From Pyrenopolyporus hunteri (Eukaryota > Ascomycota > Sordariomycetes > Xylariales > Hypoxylaceae), in NCBI GenBank assembly GCA_902806595.1, contig CADCXC010000041.1:186001-250000 (forward strand): a stretch of DNA of 64,000 bases. The letters are read 5' to 3'. The first letter of the stretch is position 1, and each line of letters starts with the position of its first letter. The position numbers and the translations under genes are program-made. Shown here one piece after another: positions 1-11,569 of the stretch. The notes beneath the pieces were generated by a model. The model saw only the letters and a list, made by a program, of their open reading frames with translations, was not told where the DNA came from and made no database searches.

Positions 1-941
1 CTAATGAGCGGCGAGCCGTTCCCGACCGACGGCGGAAGAAAGAGAATGAAGACGATACCGATTCCAATAGTTATAGTTCCTTCGACTGCGAAGAGGAAGA
101 TAATTCGGGTCAGATCGCGACGGCAAGATCAAGAGGGGGCAGCCTGGAAGTGGGATTAAATGTGCAGTACCTATGAAAAGCCATCTCCAACCGGCCACAC
201 CATACCGATCTCCCATGCTGAGAATACCAGCTCCGATTAATGACGTCGTAGCTGAAGCGATGAGGTTCCCAAGGAAGAAGATCGATATTCGTAAACTAGT
301 CTCGGACTTCTTATACCAAGTCGACATCGTGTAGAGCGAGCCGGGGATGAAGCCGGCTTCACACTTTATCCAGGTAAACGTCAACATCTCATACGAAGAG
401 TCGAAGCGAACACAGATTCATCCTACATACCAAACCTAACAACAGACGCGTGGCGAGATAGCCACCGTAGTTTGTGATAAAATTTTGGAAGGTAGCAACC
501 AGTCCCCAAGCCACGATCTGACCTGATAACCATCTCCGAGGTCCTATGCGTTGCAGCAATATATTGGAGGGGATCTCTAGGAGGACGATACCAGCGGATA
601 GAAGGCTGCTTCCGACATTTATCTGGTTGGTATCGATACCAAGGTCTCCAGTGATGGTGCTTGTGAGAGCGTTTGATATGTTTCCCCGATCCATTTGCAG
701 CGCAAAAAACGCGAGGCCCAGGATAGGTAGCAGAATGAAATCCAATCTAGGTGATGGTTAGAATACTCGGTATAGGTCAATCTGATATGGAATAATAGGT
801 ATTATCTTACTTGCGCTTCACAGCGCGCTCCTCCGCCTCCGTCCAATCTGCTACCGTGGACTCGTCGACATTGACAGGAGCGGCTTCTTCATCCCCCGTA
901 CTAGCCTTGACGGCGGTCTCAAGATTCTTCTCAAGCGCCAT
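1..941 (-). CDS. MFS transporter, anion:cation symporter (Dal5/allantoate permease-like), 3' part missing
   Basis: Predicted plasma-membrane permease for small organic anions; substrate unknown. The start is the ATG at 941. Visible exons are 941-811, 746-431, 363-171 and 85-1, separated by GT...AG introns 810-747, 430-364 and 170-86; joining them keeps one frame for 241 codons before the window edge. The product has an acidic cytosolic N-terminus of about 45 residues. The first membrane segment (LDFILLPILGLAFFALQM) is followed by the family motif MDRGNISNA, then by LLEIPSNILLQRIGPRRWL (motif-A-like loop), then CEAGFIPGSLYTMSTWYKKSE and GWRWLFIVEG. All are typical of the ACS family (allantoate, nicotinate and vitamin permeases). 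The usual length is about 450-520 aa, so roughly half is present. No frame break is seen. Family assignment is firm; substrate is not. Confidence 0.9.
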
Positions 942-1650
942 AGTATTTCTATATGCCTGAGAAGATAGAACCCGAAAGTAGCTCCAACGGAATGATAGCG
1001 AGCAGGATGCATTTTCGCAGTCACCTTGAGAGCCTCTTAAATATTGCGATAAGTCGACTTGTAACCAGCATCACTGGCCAATGAGCCTCAAGTACCACCG
1101 ACTAGCGACCATCGAGCATCGCACGCCCATGCTGTGCATGAGCCTAATTTCGGAGCTCTTTCGCCTGTGCTATCTCTACCGCGATTACACAGGGTTGCGG
1201 CCATTCGATGCAGGCGGTGCTGACGTGCTTGGGGATAAAGTTGCGTGATCGTCTACCATGCTCGGAGACCCAATGAGCTTGGCCCGGAACGGCGTACCGA
1301 AATTCGTAGGTAAATCAAGACAATGACACTCGAAATTGAACGCCAATACTCAATTTTGATTCTGGTAATCATTCTACCTACTTACATAGCTGTTATTCCG
1401 TTTGTATCTCGGCGCACAACTAATGGAAGGCTTGCCTTGGTATTCAGCTCCCTCCACGGACCGTACCACCCCTACATCAGCTTAATAACTATCTAGGTAC
1501 CATTAGTGAAAGTAGGATCTATCACCTCAGGAAGCATACATAGATTTCTACGAAGATCGCCTCGGCGATTTTCGCCGTTCAGTGTATAAGCGCGTGATGG
1601 GGAATGTAGGAGGCATATACTAACTGATCTTCATTTAATGTGGCAGTTTA
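942..1650. other. Upstream region of the MFS gene, no gene seen
   Basis: About 700 bp of balanced composition between the transporter start and the RIP block. CpA and TpG are normal here, so it is not RIP-mutated. No convincing ORF or splice-joined reading frame was found on either strand. It presumably holds the transporter promoter; I could not assign a specific site. Confidence 0.5.
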
Positions 1651-1852
1651 TAAGAGAGCGATTTGAACTATCTTTAAATAATATAATAAATGGTATAAAT
1701 CGTTCGACATTACGAAATAAATATCGGATTAAATTAAAGTTCTCTTATTTTATTTAAAAGTAATAACGTTAAATTAAAAATATGTTTTATAATTTACGAA
1801 AAAATCATTAATTATTTATAACGTCGATATTTAATATATTTATAAAAAACGA

Positions 1853-2165
1853 ATTACATTTAAAAATATTATTATAATAAAAATTTTTAATAAAAAATTT
1901 AAAATATATTAAATTTATTTAATAATTTTTTTTAATTTTAAAAATTATAATTTTTTTTTTAATAAAAATAAAAAATTTTAAATATAAAATATTAATTTAA
2001 ATCGATATCGAAAACGTTTTAATTATTTAATAAATTTATTAATTATAAATATATATATTATAAAAATTATTAAATTATTTTTTTTATTAATAAATAATTT
2101 ATAATTATTTTTTATTATTTAATATTTATATTATTTTCGTATAAAACTTTAATATATATAATATT
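1853..2165 (+). repeat. Dispersed RIP-mutated repeat, copy 1
   Basis: This segment matches 25171-25490 in the same orientation across its length, with differences mostly of the C/T and G/A type plus small length changes in A/T runs. The match begins at ATTACATTTAAAAAT in both copies. Sequences further upstream are unrelated, so one copy is truncated. Element type unknown. Confidence 0.6.
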
Positions 2166-5100
2166 ATTTTTTTTTTAAATTCGTTTCGAAACGTTAAATT
2201 TATAAAATATATAAATATATAAATTATAAAATTTATCGAAATATTATTAATAAAAAATTTTAATTAAACTTTTAATTTTATCGTTAAAAAAATAATCGTA
2301 AAATTTTTACGTTTAATATTTTTTATTAAATTATTTTTTTTATTTAATAAAATATTTAATATTTCTTTTTATTTTTAAAAAATTTTATACGTTATTTATT
2401 TAATAATTTTTCGATTTTATCGAATTTATTTTTTATAAAATTTAATTAAAATCGAAAAATTCCTAATCGTTAACGTAATAAAATTCGATAAAAAAATATA
2501 AAAAATATTATAAATTTTTTAAAATTTAAAAAAATTAATCGTATCGTTATAAAAAAAATTACTTTTTACACTTTAAAAAAATTTAACATTTTTTTATTTA
2601 ACTTTTTCGTTAACTTTTTAATTTTAATATATTTCGCATTTAACATTATTAATTACTTAACTTTATATTCGAAATTTTTTCGTTTTTTATTTATTTATTT
2701 ATTTTTTTATTTTAAATCGATTTTTTTTAAAAATTATCTTTAATTTTTTTATAAATTTAAATTATTTAATAAAAATAAAAATAATTTTTTAAATTATATA
2801 ATTTTTTTATAAATAAATTATATATAATAAAATAATAATTATAATTAATATAAAATAAAAATATTTAAATAAAAAAAATAATATTATTATAAATAAATTT
2901 AATTATAAATAATAAATCTTTTTAATTAAATATTTTATAATTAATAAATATATATAAATAAATTTTAAAAATTTAATTTAATTTTTTAATTTAATTATTA
3001 ATTTAAAAATAAAACGTAATATTTATATAAAATTTAACTTTTATTAATTTAAAAAAAATTTTTTATAAATAATTTATAAATTTAAAATTTTTATTAAAAA
3101 TAATTTCGAAAAATATATTATATAATCGTTAATAAATTTTAATAAAAATTTTAATAAAATTTTTTATTTTTTTTTCGTTTATTTTTAAAAATATAAAATA
3201 TATTATTTTAATAAAAAAATTTATTATAACTTATATAAAATTATAATTATTTAAAAATAAAAAATTAATAATAAAATTTATTATAATAATATTTTAAAAA
3301 ATATAATATAATTTTATAAATTATAAAATATTTAAAAAAATATATTTCGAAATTTTATTACATTAATATTTTAAATAATTTCGCATATAATTTCGTATAA
3401 TAAATTTTATATTTAATTATTAAAAATTATATATAATAAATTTTAAAATTTTATTTATACTTATATAATTAATTATTTTAATATTATACTTTAAATTAAT
3501 TACTTTATTTTATAATATTATTAAAACTTATAATTTTTTTTTATATAATATATTTTTTTATATAATTATATTTTTTTTTAATTCTTTAAAATAATTTTAA
3601 TAATCTTCGTTTTTACGAACGACTTTTTTAATTTTAATTACGAAATTTATTATCCATTTAAATATAAAAATATTTATAAAACATAAATAAATATATATTA
3701 TCGTTAAAACCGTAATAAATTTAAACCTTTTAAAATATAAAAAATATTTTTTTTTAAAATTAATATAATAAATTAATTTTTAACTCCTTTTTTTTTAAAT
3801 TAATATTAAAATAATTTAAATAAAATATTAACTTTTTCGTTTTATTTTTTTAAACGATAATTTATAATAAAATTATAAAAAAATAAAAATTATATTTATT
3901 TAATTTATTTTTTATTTAATATTTTAATAATAATAAAATATATTAAATTTTAATAATTAAAATAAATTTTTATTTTATATTATACTTTTTTTAAATATTA
4001 TCGTTATTTATTAAAAAAATTAATAATAATTAATAATTTTTTATTATATATTTTATAATTTATTTTAATTAAAAAAAATTTATAAAAATAAAAAACATAT
4101 AAATATAATTTATTATTTTATTTTTTTAAAAAAGGATTATATTTAATATATAATTTAAAACATTAATTTTTATAAAAATTTAATAAAAAAAATTAAACTA
4201 AATAAAAATAAAAATCGTAATAAACTTATATTTTAATTTTTTAAAAATTACATCCATTTATAATATTTATTTTTAATTTTTTTTATTTTTTTTATTTATA
4301 AAAATAATCGATTTTATAATAAAAAAATAATTTTTTATAAATTTTCGATAAAAATTAACGAAATCGATAAATTATTACGATTTTTTTAAAATTTTAAAAA
4401 TTTTTTATAATAATATATATTTTATTTTATTAAAAAATATAAAAATCTTAAATAAATTTATAATATAATTTAAATATTTAATTTTATAAATAAATTAAAA
4501 ATATTTTTTTAAATTTACCATTAAATAATTATCGATAAAATATTAAAATATTTTTTTAATTAATTAATTATAAATTTTTTTAATATTAATATAAATAAAA
4601 AAATTATCGATATAAATTAAAAATTTATTATTAATTATATTTTAAAAAAAATTATTTATTATAATTTAAAAAATAATTAAAATGTTAATAAATTTAAATA
4701 ATATAATTAAATATTCGAAAAATTTATATTTATAATAAAAAATTATTTTTTATTTATTATTTTTTTAATATATATTAAATTAAACTCGATTTTAAAATTA
4801 ATTTTAATATATTATTAAATTATTTTAAATCGATTTTAAAATTTTATAATAAAAAATAAAAAATATTTTATAAATATTATAATAATATTAAATCTTTTAT
4901 AATTAATAATAAAATATAAAAAATTATTAAAATTTTTTTTATTTATAAACATTATAAAAACGATGTAAAATAAAATAAACTTTCGAATTTTTTTATTATT
5001 TAATATTTCTTTTAATTAAAATTTTAAAATTTTAATTTTTTATTCGTTTATAATATATAAAAACTTTTATAAAAAAATTTTACCTTCGATAAAATCGATT

Positions 5101-5459
5101 ATATAATTTTATAATTAATAATTAAAAAATTTTTATTTTATAATTTTTATTATAATAAAAATAAAATTTTTAAATTTTAAAAGAATAGATTTTATTATTT
5201 TTTTTTTATTTATTTACGTTAAAAAAATACGAAAATAATAAATTTTTTTATTTAAAATATTTTATTAATGTAATTTTTTCGGTAATAATTTAATAAAAAT
5301 TTAATTTTATTTAAATTTACGAAAAGATTTTTTAAAAAATATTAAAATAATTATTAATATAATAATATAATATCGTAATTAAATATTATAACGATAACTT
5401 CGAAATTTAATCGAATAAAATAATTTTTTTAATATCGAAAAACGACGAATTCGTTATAA

Positions 5460-5495
5460 TATTCGAAGTTTTTTTAAAATATTATTTCGATTTTT
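5460..5495 (-). repeat. Minisatellite element, 36-bp terminal fragment
   Basis: A RIP-mutated direct duplicate of the first 36 bp of the neighbouring copy (5496 onward, read as the reverse complement of the element's CA end). It corresponds to the terminal CCCGAGG...CCTCGGG hairpin and adjoining bases of the intact copy at 8888-10255. It abuts the next copy directly. Confidence 0.55.
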
Positions 5496-6672
5496 TACCC
5501 GAAGTTTTTTCGAAATATTATCTCGATTTTTTTTTTTAATAAAAAAAAATTTAATTACGTAAAAATTCACGAGTTATATTTTTTACGTTACATTAATTAT
5601 ATATTATATTATATTATATTATATTACGTTACGTTACGTTACGTTATATTAATTAATTACGCGTACGTTTCGTTTAATAATTTATATTACGTTTTTATTT
5701 AATTAATTAAACCGTTTAATTAAACCGTTATATATATCGTAATTATTATATTTAAAATTATTTATATTTTAATAAATAATTTTATTAATTAAATTAATTT
5801 AATTATAAATATAAATTTAATTTTAATTTAACGTATAATTCGATTTAAAAAAATCGAATTAAATAAATCGAATTAAATAAATTAAATTAAATAAATCGAA
5901 TTAAATAATTTTAATTTTAATTTAATATATAATTTTATTTAAAAAATTCGAATTATATAAATTTAATTATAAATATAAATTTAATTATAGGTATAGATTT
6001 AATTATAAATATAAATTTAATTATATAAATTTAATTATATAAATTTAATTTTAATTCGATATATTTTTCGTAATATTTTTCGAAAAATCTTTCGAATTAT
6101 ATATTTAAAATTAAATATAAAAAGGTTATATAAATAATTATTTACGACGACTTTTTCGAAAGATTTTTAAAAAAATAATAAAAATAGTTATTTACGACGA
6201 TTTTTTCGAAAGATTTTTAAAAAGGTAATAAAAGTAACTTTTCGCGACGATTTTTTTAAAAATAATATAGGTAATTTTTCGTAACGGTTTTATCGAAAAA
6301 TAATATAAAGTGGTTTTTTACGACGGTTTTTTTAAAGGTAATAAGAAATAAACTTTCGTAACGACTTTTTTAAAAGTAATAAAAGGTAAGCTTTTACGAC
6401 GATTTTATCGAAAGGTAATAAAAGTAGTTTTTTACGACGATTTTATCGAAAAATAATATAAAATGATTTTTTACGACGGTTTTTTAAAAGGTAATACGAG
6501 TAGTTTTTTATAAAAATTAAAAAATATTATAAAAATAATATTAAAAATTATATTAAAAATTATATTTAAAATTATATTAATAATTATATTAAAAAATATA
6601 TAATTATAAAAATAATCGTAAAATTCGAAAAAAACTAAAAGTTATTATATTATTTTATAAAAATAACTTTTA
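5496..6672 (-). repeat. Minisatellite TG...CA element, RIP-mutated copy a
   Basis: Reverse-complement, RIP-mutated version of the unmutated element at 8888-10255. Block order is conserved: terminal hairpin (TACCCGAAG for TGCCCGAGG), the poly-A plus TTTAATTACGTAAAAATT segment, an ACGTT array (from the GGCGT array), a TAAATCGAATTAA array (from the 14-bp array), the 38-bp array with its TCGCGACG cores, and the AATTATATT array (from the 12-bp array). It ends at CTTTTAA, which stands for CCTCCA. Nearly all differences are those RIP would make. Confidence 0.8.
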
Positions 6673-7944
6673 ATTTTTTAATAAAAAAAAATTTAATTAC
6701 GTAAAAATTTACGAATTATATTTTTTACGTTATATTAATTATATATTATATTATATTATATTACGTTACGTTACGTTACGTTAATTAATTATACGTACGT
6801 TTCGTTTAATAATTTATATTACGTTTTTATTTAATTAATTAAATCGTTTAATTAAATTATTATATATATCGTAATTATTATATTTAAAATTATTTATATT
6901 TTAATAAACGATTTTATTAATTAAATTAATTTAATTAAATTAATTTAATTAAATTAATTTAATCGAATTAATTTAATCGAATTAATTTAATCGAATTAAT
7001 TTAATTATAAATATAAATTTAATTTTAATTTAACGTATAATTTAATTTAAAAAAATCGAATTAAATAAATCGAATTAAATAAATTAAATTAAATAAATCG
7101 AATTAAATAAATTAAATTAAATAAATCGAATTAAATAAATCGAATTAAATAAATCGAATTAAATAAATTAAATTAAATAAATCGAATTATATAAATTTAA
7201 TTATATAAATTTAATTTTAATTTAACGTATAATTCGATTTAAAAAAATCGAATTATATAAATTTAATTATAAATATAAATTTAATTATATAAATTTAATT
7301 ATATAAATTTAATTTTAATTCGACGTATTTTTCGTAATATTTTTCGAAGAATTTTTCGAATTATATATTTAAAATTAAATATAAAAAAATTATACGAATA
7401 ATTACTCGTAACGGCTTTTTTGAAAAATTCTTAAAAAAATAGTATAAGGTAGTTATTCGCGACGGTTTTTTCGAAAGATTTTTAAAAAAGTAATAAGGGT
7501 AATTTTTCGCGACGGTTTTTTCGAAAAGTAATATAAAATAATTATTTACGACGACTTTTTCGAAAGATTTTTAAAAAGGTAATAAGGGTAACTTTTCGTA
7601 ACGATTTTATCGAAAAGTAATATAAGGTGGTTTTTCGCGACGGTTTTTCGAAAAGTAACACGGGTGGTTTTTTATAAAAGTTAAAAAATATTACGAAAAT
7701 TATATTAAAAGTTATATTAAAAGTTATATTAAAAGTTATATTAAAAATTATATTAAAAATTATATTAAAAATTATATTAAAAATTATATTAAAAATTATA
7801 TTAAAAGTTATATTAAAAATTATATTAAAAGTTATATTAAAAATTATATTAATAATTATATTAAAAAGTATATAATTATAAAAATAATCGTAAAATTCGA
7901 AAAAAATCGAAGGTTATTATATTATTTTATAAAAGTAATTTTTA
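6673..7944 (-). repeat. Minisatellite TG...CA element, RIP-mutated copy b
   Basis: Second mutated copy, directly tandem to copy a and in the same orientation. It lacks the terminal hairpin at its left edge: the junction runs from the CTTTTAA end of copy a straight into the A-rich segment before TTTAATTACGTAAAAATT. The TAAATCGAATTAA array and the TTAAAAGTTATA array (about 14 units) are longer than in copy a. Both copies plus the 36-bp fragment form a tandem array of about 2.5 kb facing the unmutated copy at 8888. Confidence 0.8.
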
Positions 7945-8892
7945 ATATTTTTTTTTAAAAAAAAATTAAATTATTTTATATTATTATAAATTTAAAAATT
8001 ATTTATTTAATTAAAAATAATTTTTAAATTCGTATTTTAATTATTAATATTACGAGTATATTTATTTTTAAATTTAAAAAAAATTATAATTTTATATTTT
8101 TTATTATTATATATAAAAATTATAATTATAAAAAATTTAAAATTAAATTTTAATTCGAAAATATATTTTTTTCGTAAATTATTATTTACATTTATTTATC
8201 GTTTTATTATATAGATATAAATTAAAATATTTAAATTTAATTTTAAAATTCGATATAATATAACGTCGAAATTTATTAAAAATTTAAATTAAATTTATTA
8301 ATTTTAAATATTTAAAGTTTTTAAATATTCGTTAAAACCGTAATTATTTTAATTTTTTTTACGATTAATAAAAAAATATTTTTTTTTTCGTACGAATTTT
8401 TTATAATAAAAATTATTTTAAAAAATGTTAATAAATTTTTATTATCGACGTTTTTTTTAATAAAATAAACGAAAATTTAATAATTATTTTTATTATAATA
8501 TTAATAAATTATATTATTTTTCCGTTATTTATCGATAATAATTTATTTTATTTTTTTAATACGTTTCGATTAATAATTTATTTTTTATTTTTAAGTTTTA
8601 ATTTAAATTTATTATCGTTTTTAAAGTGATTTTACGTTTTTAAAAATCGATCGAAATTTAAATTAAAATAAATTTTTTTTTTACGAAAATAATAATTCGA
8701 TTTCGAATGTTTTTATATCGAAATAAACTCGTTTTTTATTAAAAGTTTTAAATTTATTATTATATTTTTATATATATATTCGATTTTTTCGATAACGTTA
8801 ATAAAATTTACGTTATTTTCGAAAAATCCTTTAAATCGAAAATATATTAATTTAATAATTTTATTTAATAAATAACATTAAATTAACTGGAG

Positions 8893-8911
8893 GTCACCCC
8901 CGTGGGGTGAC
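8893..8911. other. Perfect hairpin at the 5' end of minisatellite element copy 1
   Basis: GTCACCCC and GGGGTGAC form a perfect 8-bp stem around a CGT loop, 5 bp inside the TG end. The same hairpin is intact in copy 2 at 57863-57881. Confidence 0.85.
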
Positions 8912-8960
8912 ATAATAGCCCTCGGTTTTCTTCGAATTCTACGACTATTTCTATAGTCAT

Positions 8961-9043
8961 ACACCTTCTAATACAACTGCTAATACAGCTTCTAATACAG
9001 CTTCTAATACAGCTTCTAATACAGCTTCTAATACAGCTTTCGT
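8961..9043 (+). repeat. 12-bp tandem array (CTTCTAATACAG)
   Basis: About six to seven units of CTTCTAATACAG; the first two are variant. Copy 2 (57930-58020) has about eight cleaner units, and mutated copy b about fourteen. Unit number therefore varies between copies. Confidence 0.85.
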
Positions 9044-9059
9044 AGCACCCCTTAGCTTT

Positions 9060-9440
9060 TACGAGAAACCACCCGTGCCACCTTTCGAAGAGCCGTCGCG
9101 AGAGACCACCCGTGCTACCTTTCTAAGAATCTTTCGAAAGAACCGTCGCGAGAAACCACCCCATACCACCTTTCGATGAAGCCGTCGCGAGAGGCCACCC
9201 GTGCCACCTTTCGAAAGAGCCGTCGCGAGAGGCCACCCCTACTACCTTTCTAAGAATCTTTCGAAAGAGCCGTCGCGAGAGGCCACCCATACCACCTTTC
9301 GAAAGAGCCGTCGCGAGTGACCACCCCATACCACCTTTCGATAAAACCGTCGCGAGAGGCCACCCCTACTACCTTTCGATGAAGCCGTCGCGAGTGACCA
9401 CCCCATACCACCTTTCGATGAAGCCGTCGCGAGTGACCAC
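9060..9440 (+). repeat. 38-bp minisatellite with CGTCGCGAG core
   Basis: Units of about 38 bp carry the core CCGTCGCGAG, followed by a CCACCC-C/G-TA-type block and CTACCTTTCGA or CACCTTTCGA. Some units carry a 13-bp extension containing CTAAGAATCTTTCGA. Unit order differs from the homologous array at 58055-58440. The long open frames across it (for example 9242-9553) are repeat artefacts. Confidence 0.8.
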
Positions 9441-9680
9441 CCGTATGACCCTTTTATACCTAGCTTTAAATATACAATTCGAAAGATTCTTCGAAAGGTG
9501 CCACGAAGGATACGTCGAATTAGAATTAGATCTATATAATCAAATCCATACAATTAGATCCATACCTACAATTAGATCCATACCTACAATTAGATCCATA
9601 CAATTCGAATCTTTCGCATAGATTCATTCAATTCGATTCTTTCAAACCGAATCATACGTTGAATTAGAATTAGATCCATA

Positions 9681-9879
9681 CAATTCGATTCATTCAATTC
9701 GATTCATTCAATTCGATTCATTCAATTCGATTCATTCAATTCGATTCATTCAATTAGATCCATACAATTCGATTCATTCAATTCGATTCATTCAATTCGA
9801 TTCATTCAATTCGATTCATTCAATTCGATTCATTCAATTCGATTCATTCAATTCGATTCATTCAATTCGATTCATTCAA
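9681..9879 (+). repeat. 14-bp tandem array (CAATTCGATTCATT)
   Basis: About fourteen units of CAATTCGATTCATT, interrupted once by an AATTAGATCCATA variant. Copy 2 has only a few of these units. Their RIP-mutated reverse complement (AATAAATCGAATTA) makes up the arrays near 5850-5910 and 7060-7190, which is what revealed those as mutated copies. Confidence 0.85.
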
Positions 9880-11299
9880 GTCGAATCATACGTTGAATTA
9901 GAATTAGATCCATACCTACAATTAGATCAATTCAACTAGATCAATTCAACTAGATCAATTCAACTAGATCAATTCAATTAATGGAATCGTCCATTAGAAT
10001 GCGAATAACTTCAAGTGTGGTAGTCGCGATATATATGGCGGCTCAATTGAGCGGCTCAATTGATTAGGTAAAAACGTGGCACGGGCCGTTGCGCGGGGCG
10101 TGCGCGTGGCCCGTTGGCGTGGCGTGGCGTGGTGTGGTGTGGTGTGGTGTGTGGCTGGTGTGGCGTGGGAAATGTGGCTCGTGAATTTTTACGTAATTAA
10201 ATTTTTTTTTGCTGGGAAAAAAAATCGAGACAATATCCCGAGGAAACCTCGGGCATTTACTACGTTATTAAAATTTATAAATTTAATTAAATAAATTAAA
10301 ATATTCCCTTTATATTTAAAAATTTTTATAATTTAAATATTACGATATTTTTTAAATAAATTTTTAAATTTTAAATATATATTTTTTTTATAAATAAATT
10401 ATATATTTTATAAATATATATATTTAATTAAAATTAATTATTATTAATAATATTATTAAATTTTATTTATTAATAATAATTTTATTTAATTAATATATAT
10501 AATATTATTAATAAAATTTACGATATAAATTTTTAAATAAAATTTTATTTTTATTTATTATAATTTAAATTTTAATAAATTTTTATTATTATAAATAATA
10601 AATTTATTAAAATAAATTAAAATAATTATAATAATAATAAAAATTAATATATATTTCGAAAAAAATTAAAATAATTTTAATTTTTTTTTTTTAAAATTTT
10701 AACGTAAAAACCTTTTTATATCATTAAAATTTAACGATAAAAATCCTCGCGATAATTTTTTAAAAAAATCTTCGAAATTATTTTCGTTATTATTTTTATT
10801 TAAATTTTTAAAATCTTTTAAAACTATTTTATTCTTTTTAAAAAACGTACTTTTATTTTTTTTAAATATTATAAAATCGATTTTAATTAAAATTTATTTA
10901 TATTAATATATTTTAATTTTTTAATTTTTTTAATATATATTATTATTAAATTAATTTATAATAATCTTTTTAAAATTTTAATAATTTATTTAAAAAATAT
11001 ATAATATATTTCGAAATTAAAATATTTAAATAATAAATTTTAAATAAAAAAAAATATATAAAAATTATAAATCGACGATTTTAAAAATTTTATAAAAAAA
11101 ATTCGATAATAATTTTTTTTTTTATACTTTTAATTATTAAATTTATATTTAAAAATTAATTTTTAATTTATTTAATAATAAATTTAATAATAATTTAAAT
11201 AATAAATATTTTAAATTTTTTTATTTATAAACGAATTTTTTTATCGAATTATTAAAAATTTATATATTTTTTAATTAAAAATTAATTAATTTATAATTT

Positions 11300-11569
11300 T
11301 ATTAAATGATAAAAAGTTATTAATTAATAAATCGAAGGGAAAATATCATGTAATCGTTTAATGTAAAAGTTACGAAAAAAAATTATATTTATTATATTTA
11401 TTTATATAAAAATATAATTAATTAATTTTACATTAATCGATATTTATATATTTTTTTAAAGTGTGTATTTTAAGTCTTTATTATTTAAAACGACGAGGTA
11501 TTTAATAAAGGTATATTTATTATTATTATCGTTACGATAAATTTTTTAATATAAAATTATATAATTACA
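11300..11569 (+). repeat. Left LTR of retroelement 1
   Basis: 270 bp; aligns end to end with 17442-17710 and with the reverse complements of 18594-18863 and 24726-24995. The right end keeps the CA dinucleotide (11568-11569). Confidence 0.8.

Larger units (their letters stand above)
8888..10255 (+). repeat. Minisatellite TG...CA element, unmutated copy 1
   Basis: Unmutated island of about 1.37 kb, rich in CpA and TpG, inside RIP-mutated DNA. It begins TGGAGG and ends CCTCGGGCA, so it has the TG...CA ends of an LTR. In order it has: a perfect hairpin (8893-8911), a second hairpin GACTAT/ATAGTC (8943-8958), a 12-bp array, a 38-bp array, ATTAGATCCATA-type repeats, a 14-bp array, a segment near TATATATGGCGGCTCAATTG, a GGCGT/GGTGT array, and a terminal hairpin CCCGAGG-AAA-CCTCGGG (10237-10253). 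Flanking pentamers TTAAC and TTTAC match at 4 of 5 positions. No coding capacity is credible. The likely identity is a solo LTR or other non-autonomous element; this is inference. Confidence 0.75.

Noticed and set aside
9123..9553. Overlapping minus-strand frames reading GWSLATASSKGG-type repeats
   Set aside because: They are translations of the 38-bp minisatellite and differ in frame and length between copies.
8961..9879. CRISPR-like array
   Set aside because: Units are contiguous tandem repeats without unique spacers, in a eukaryotic context.
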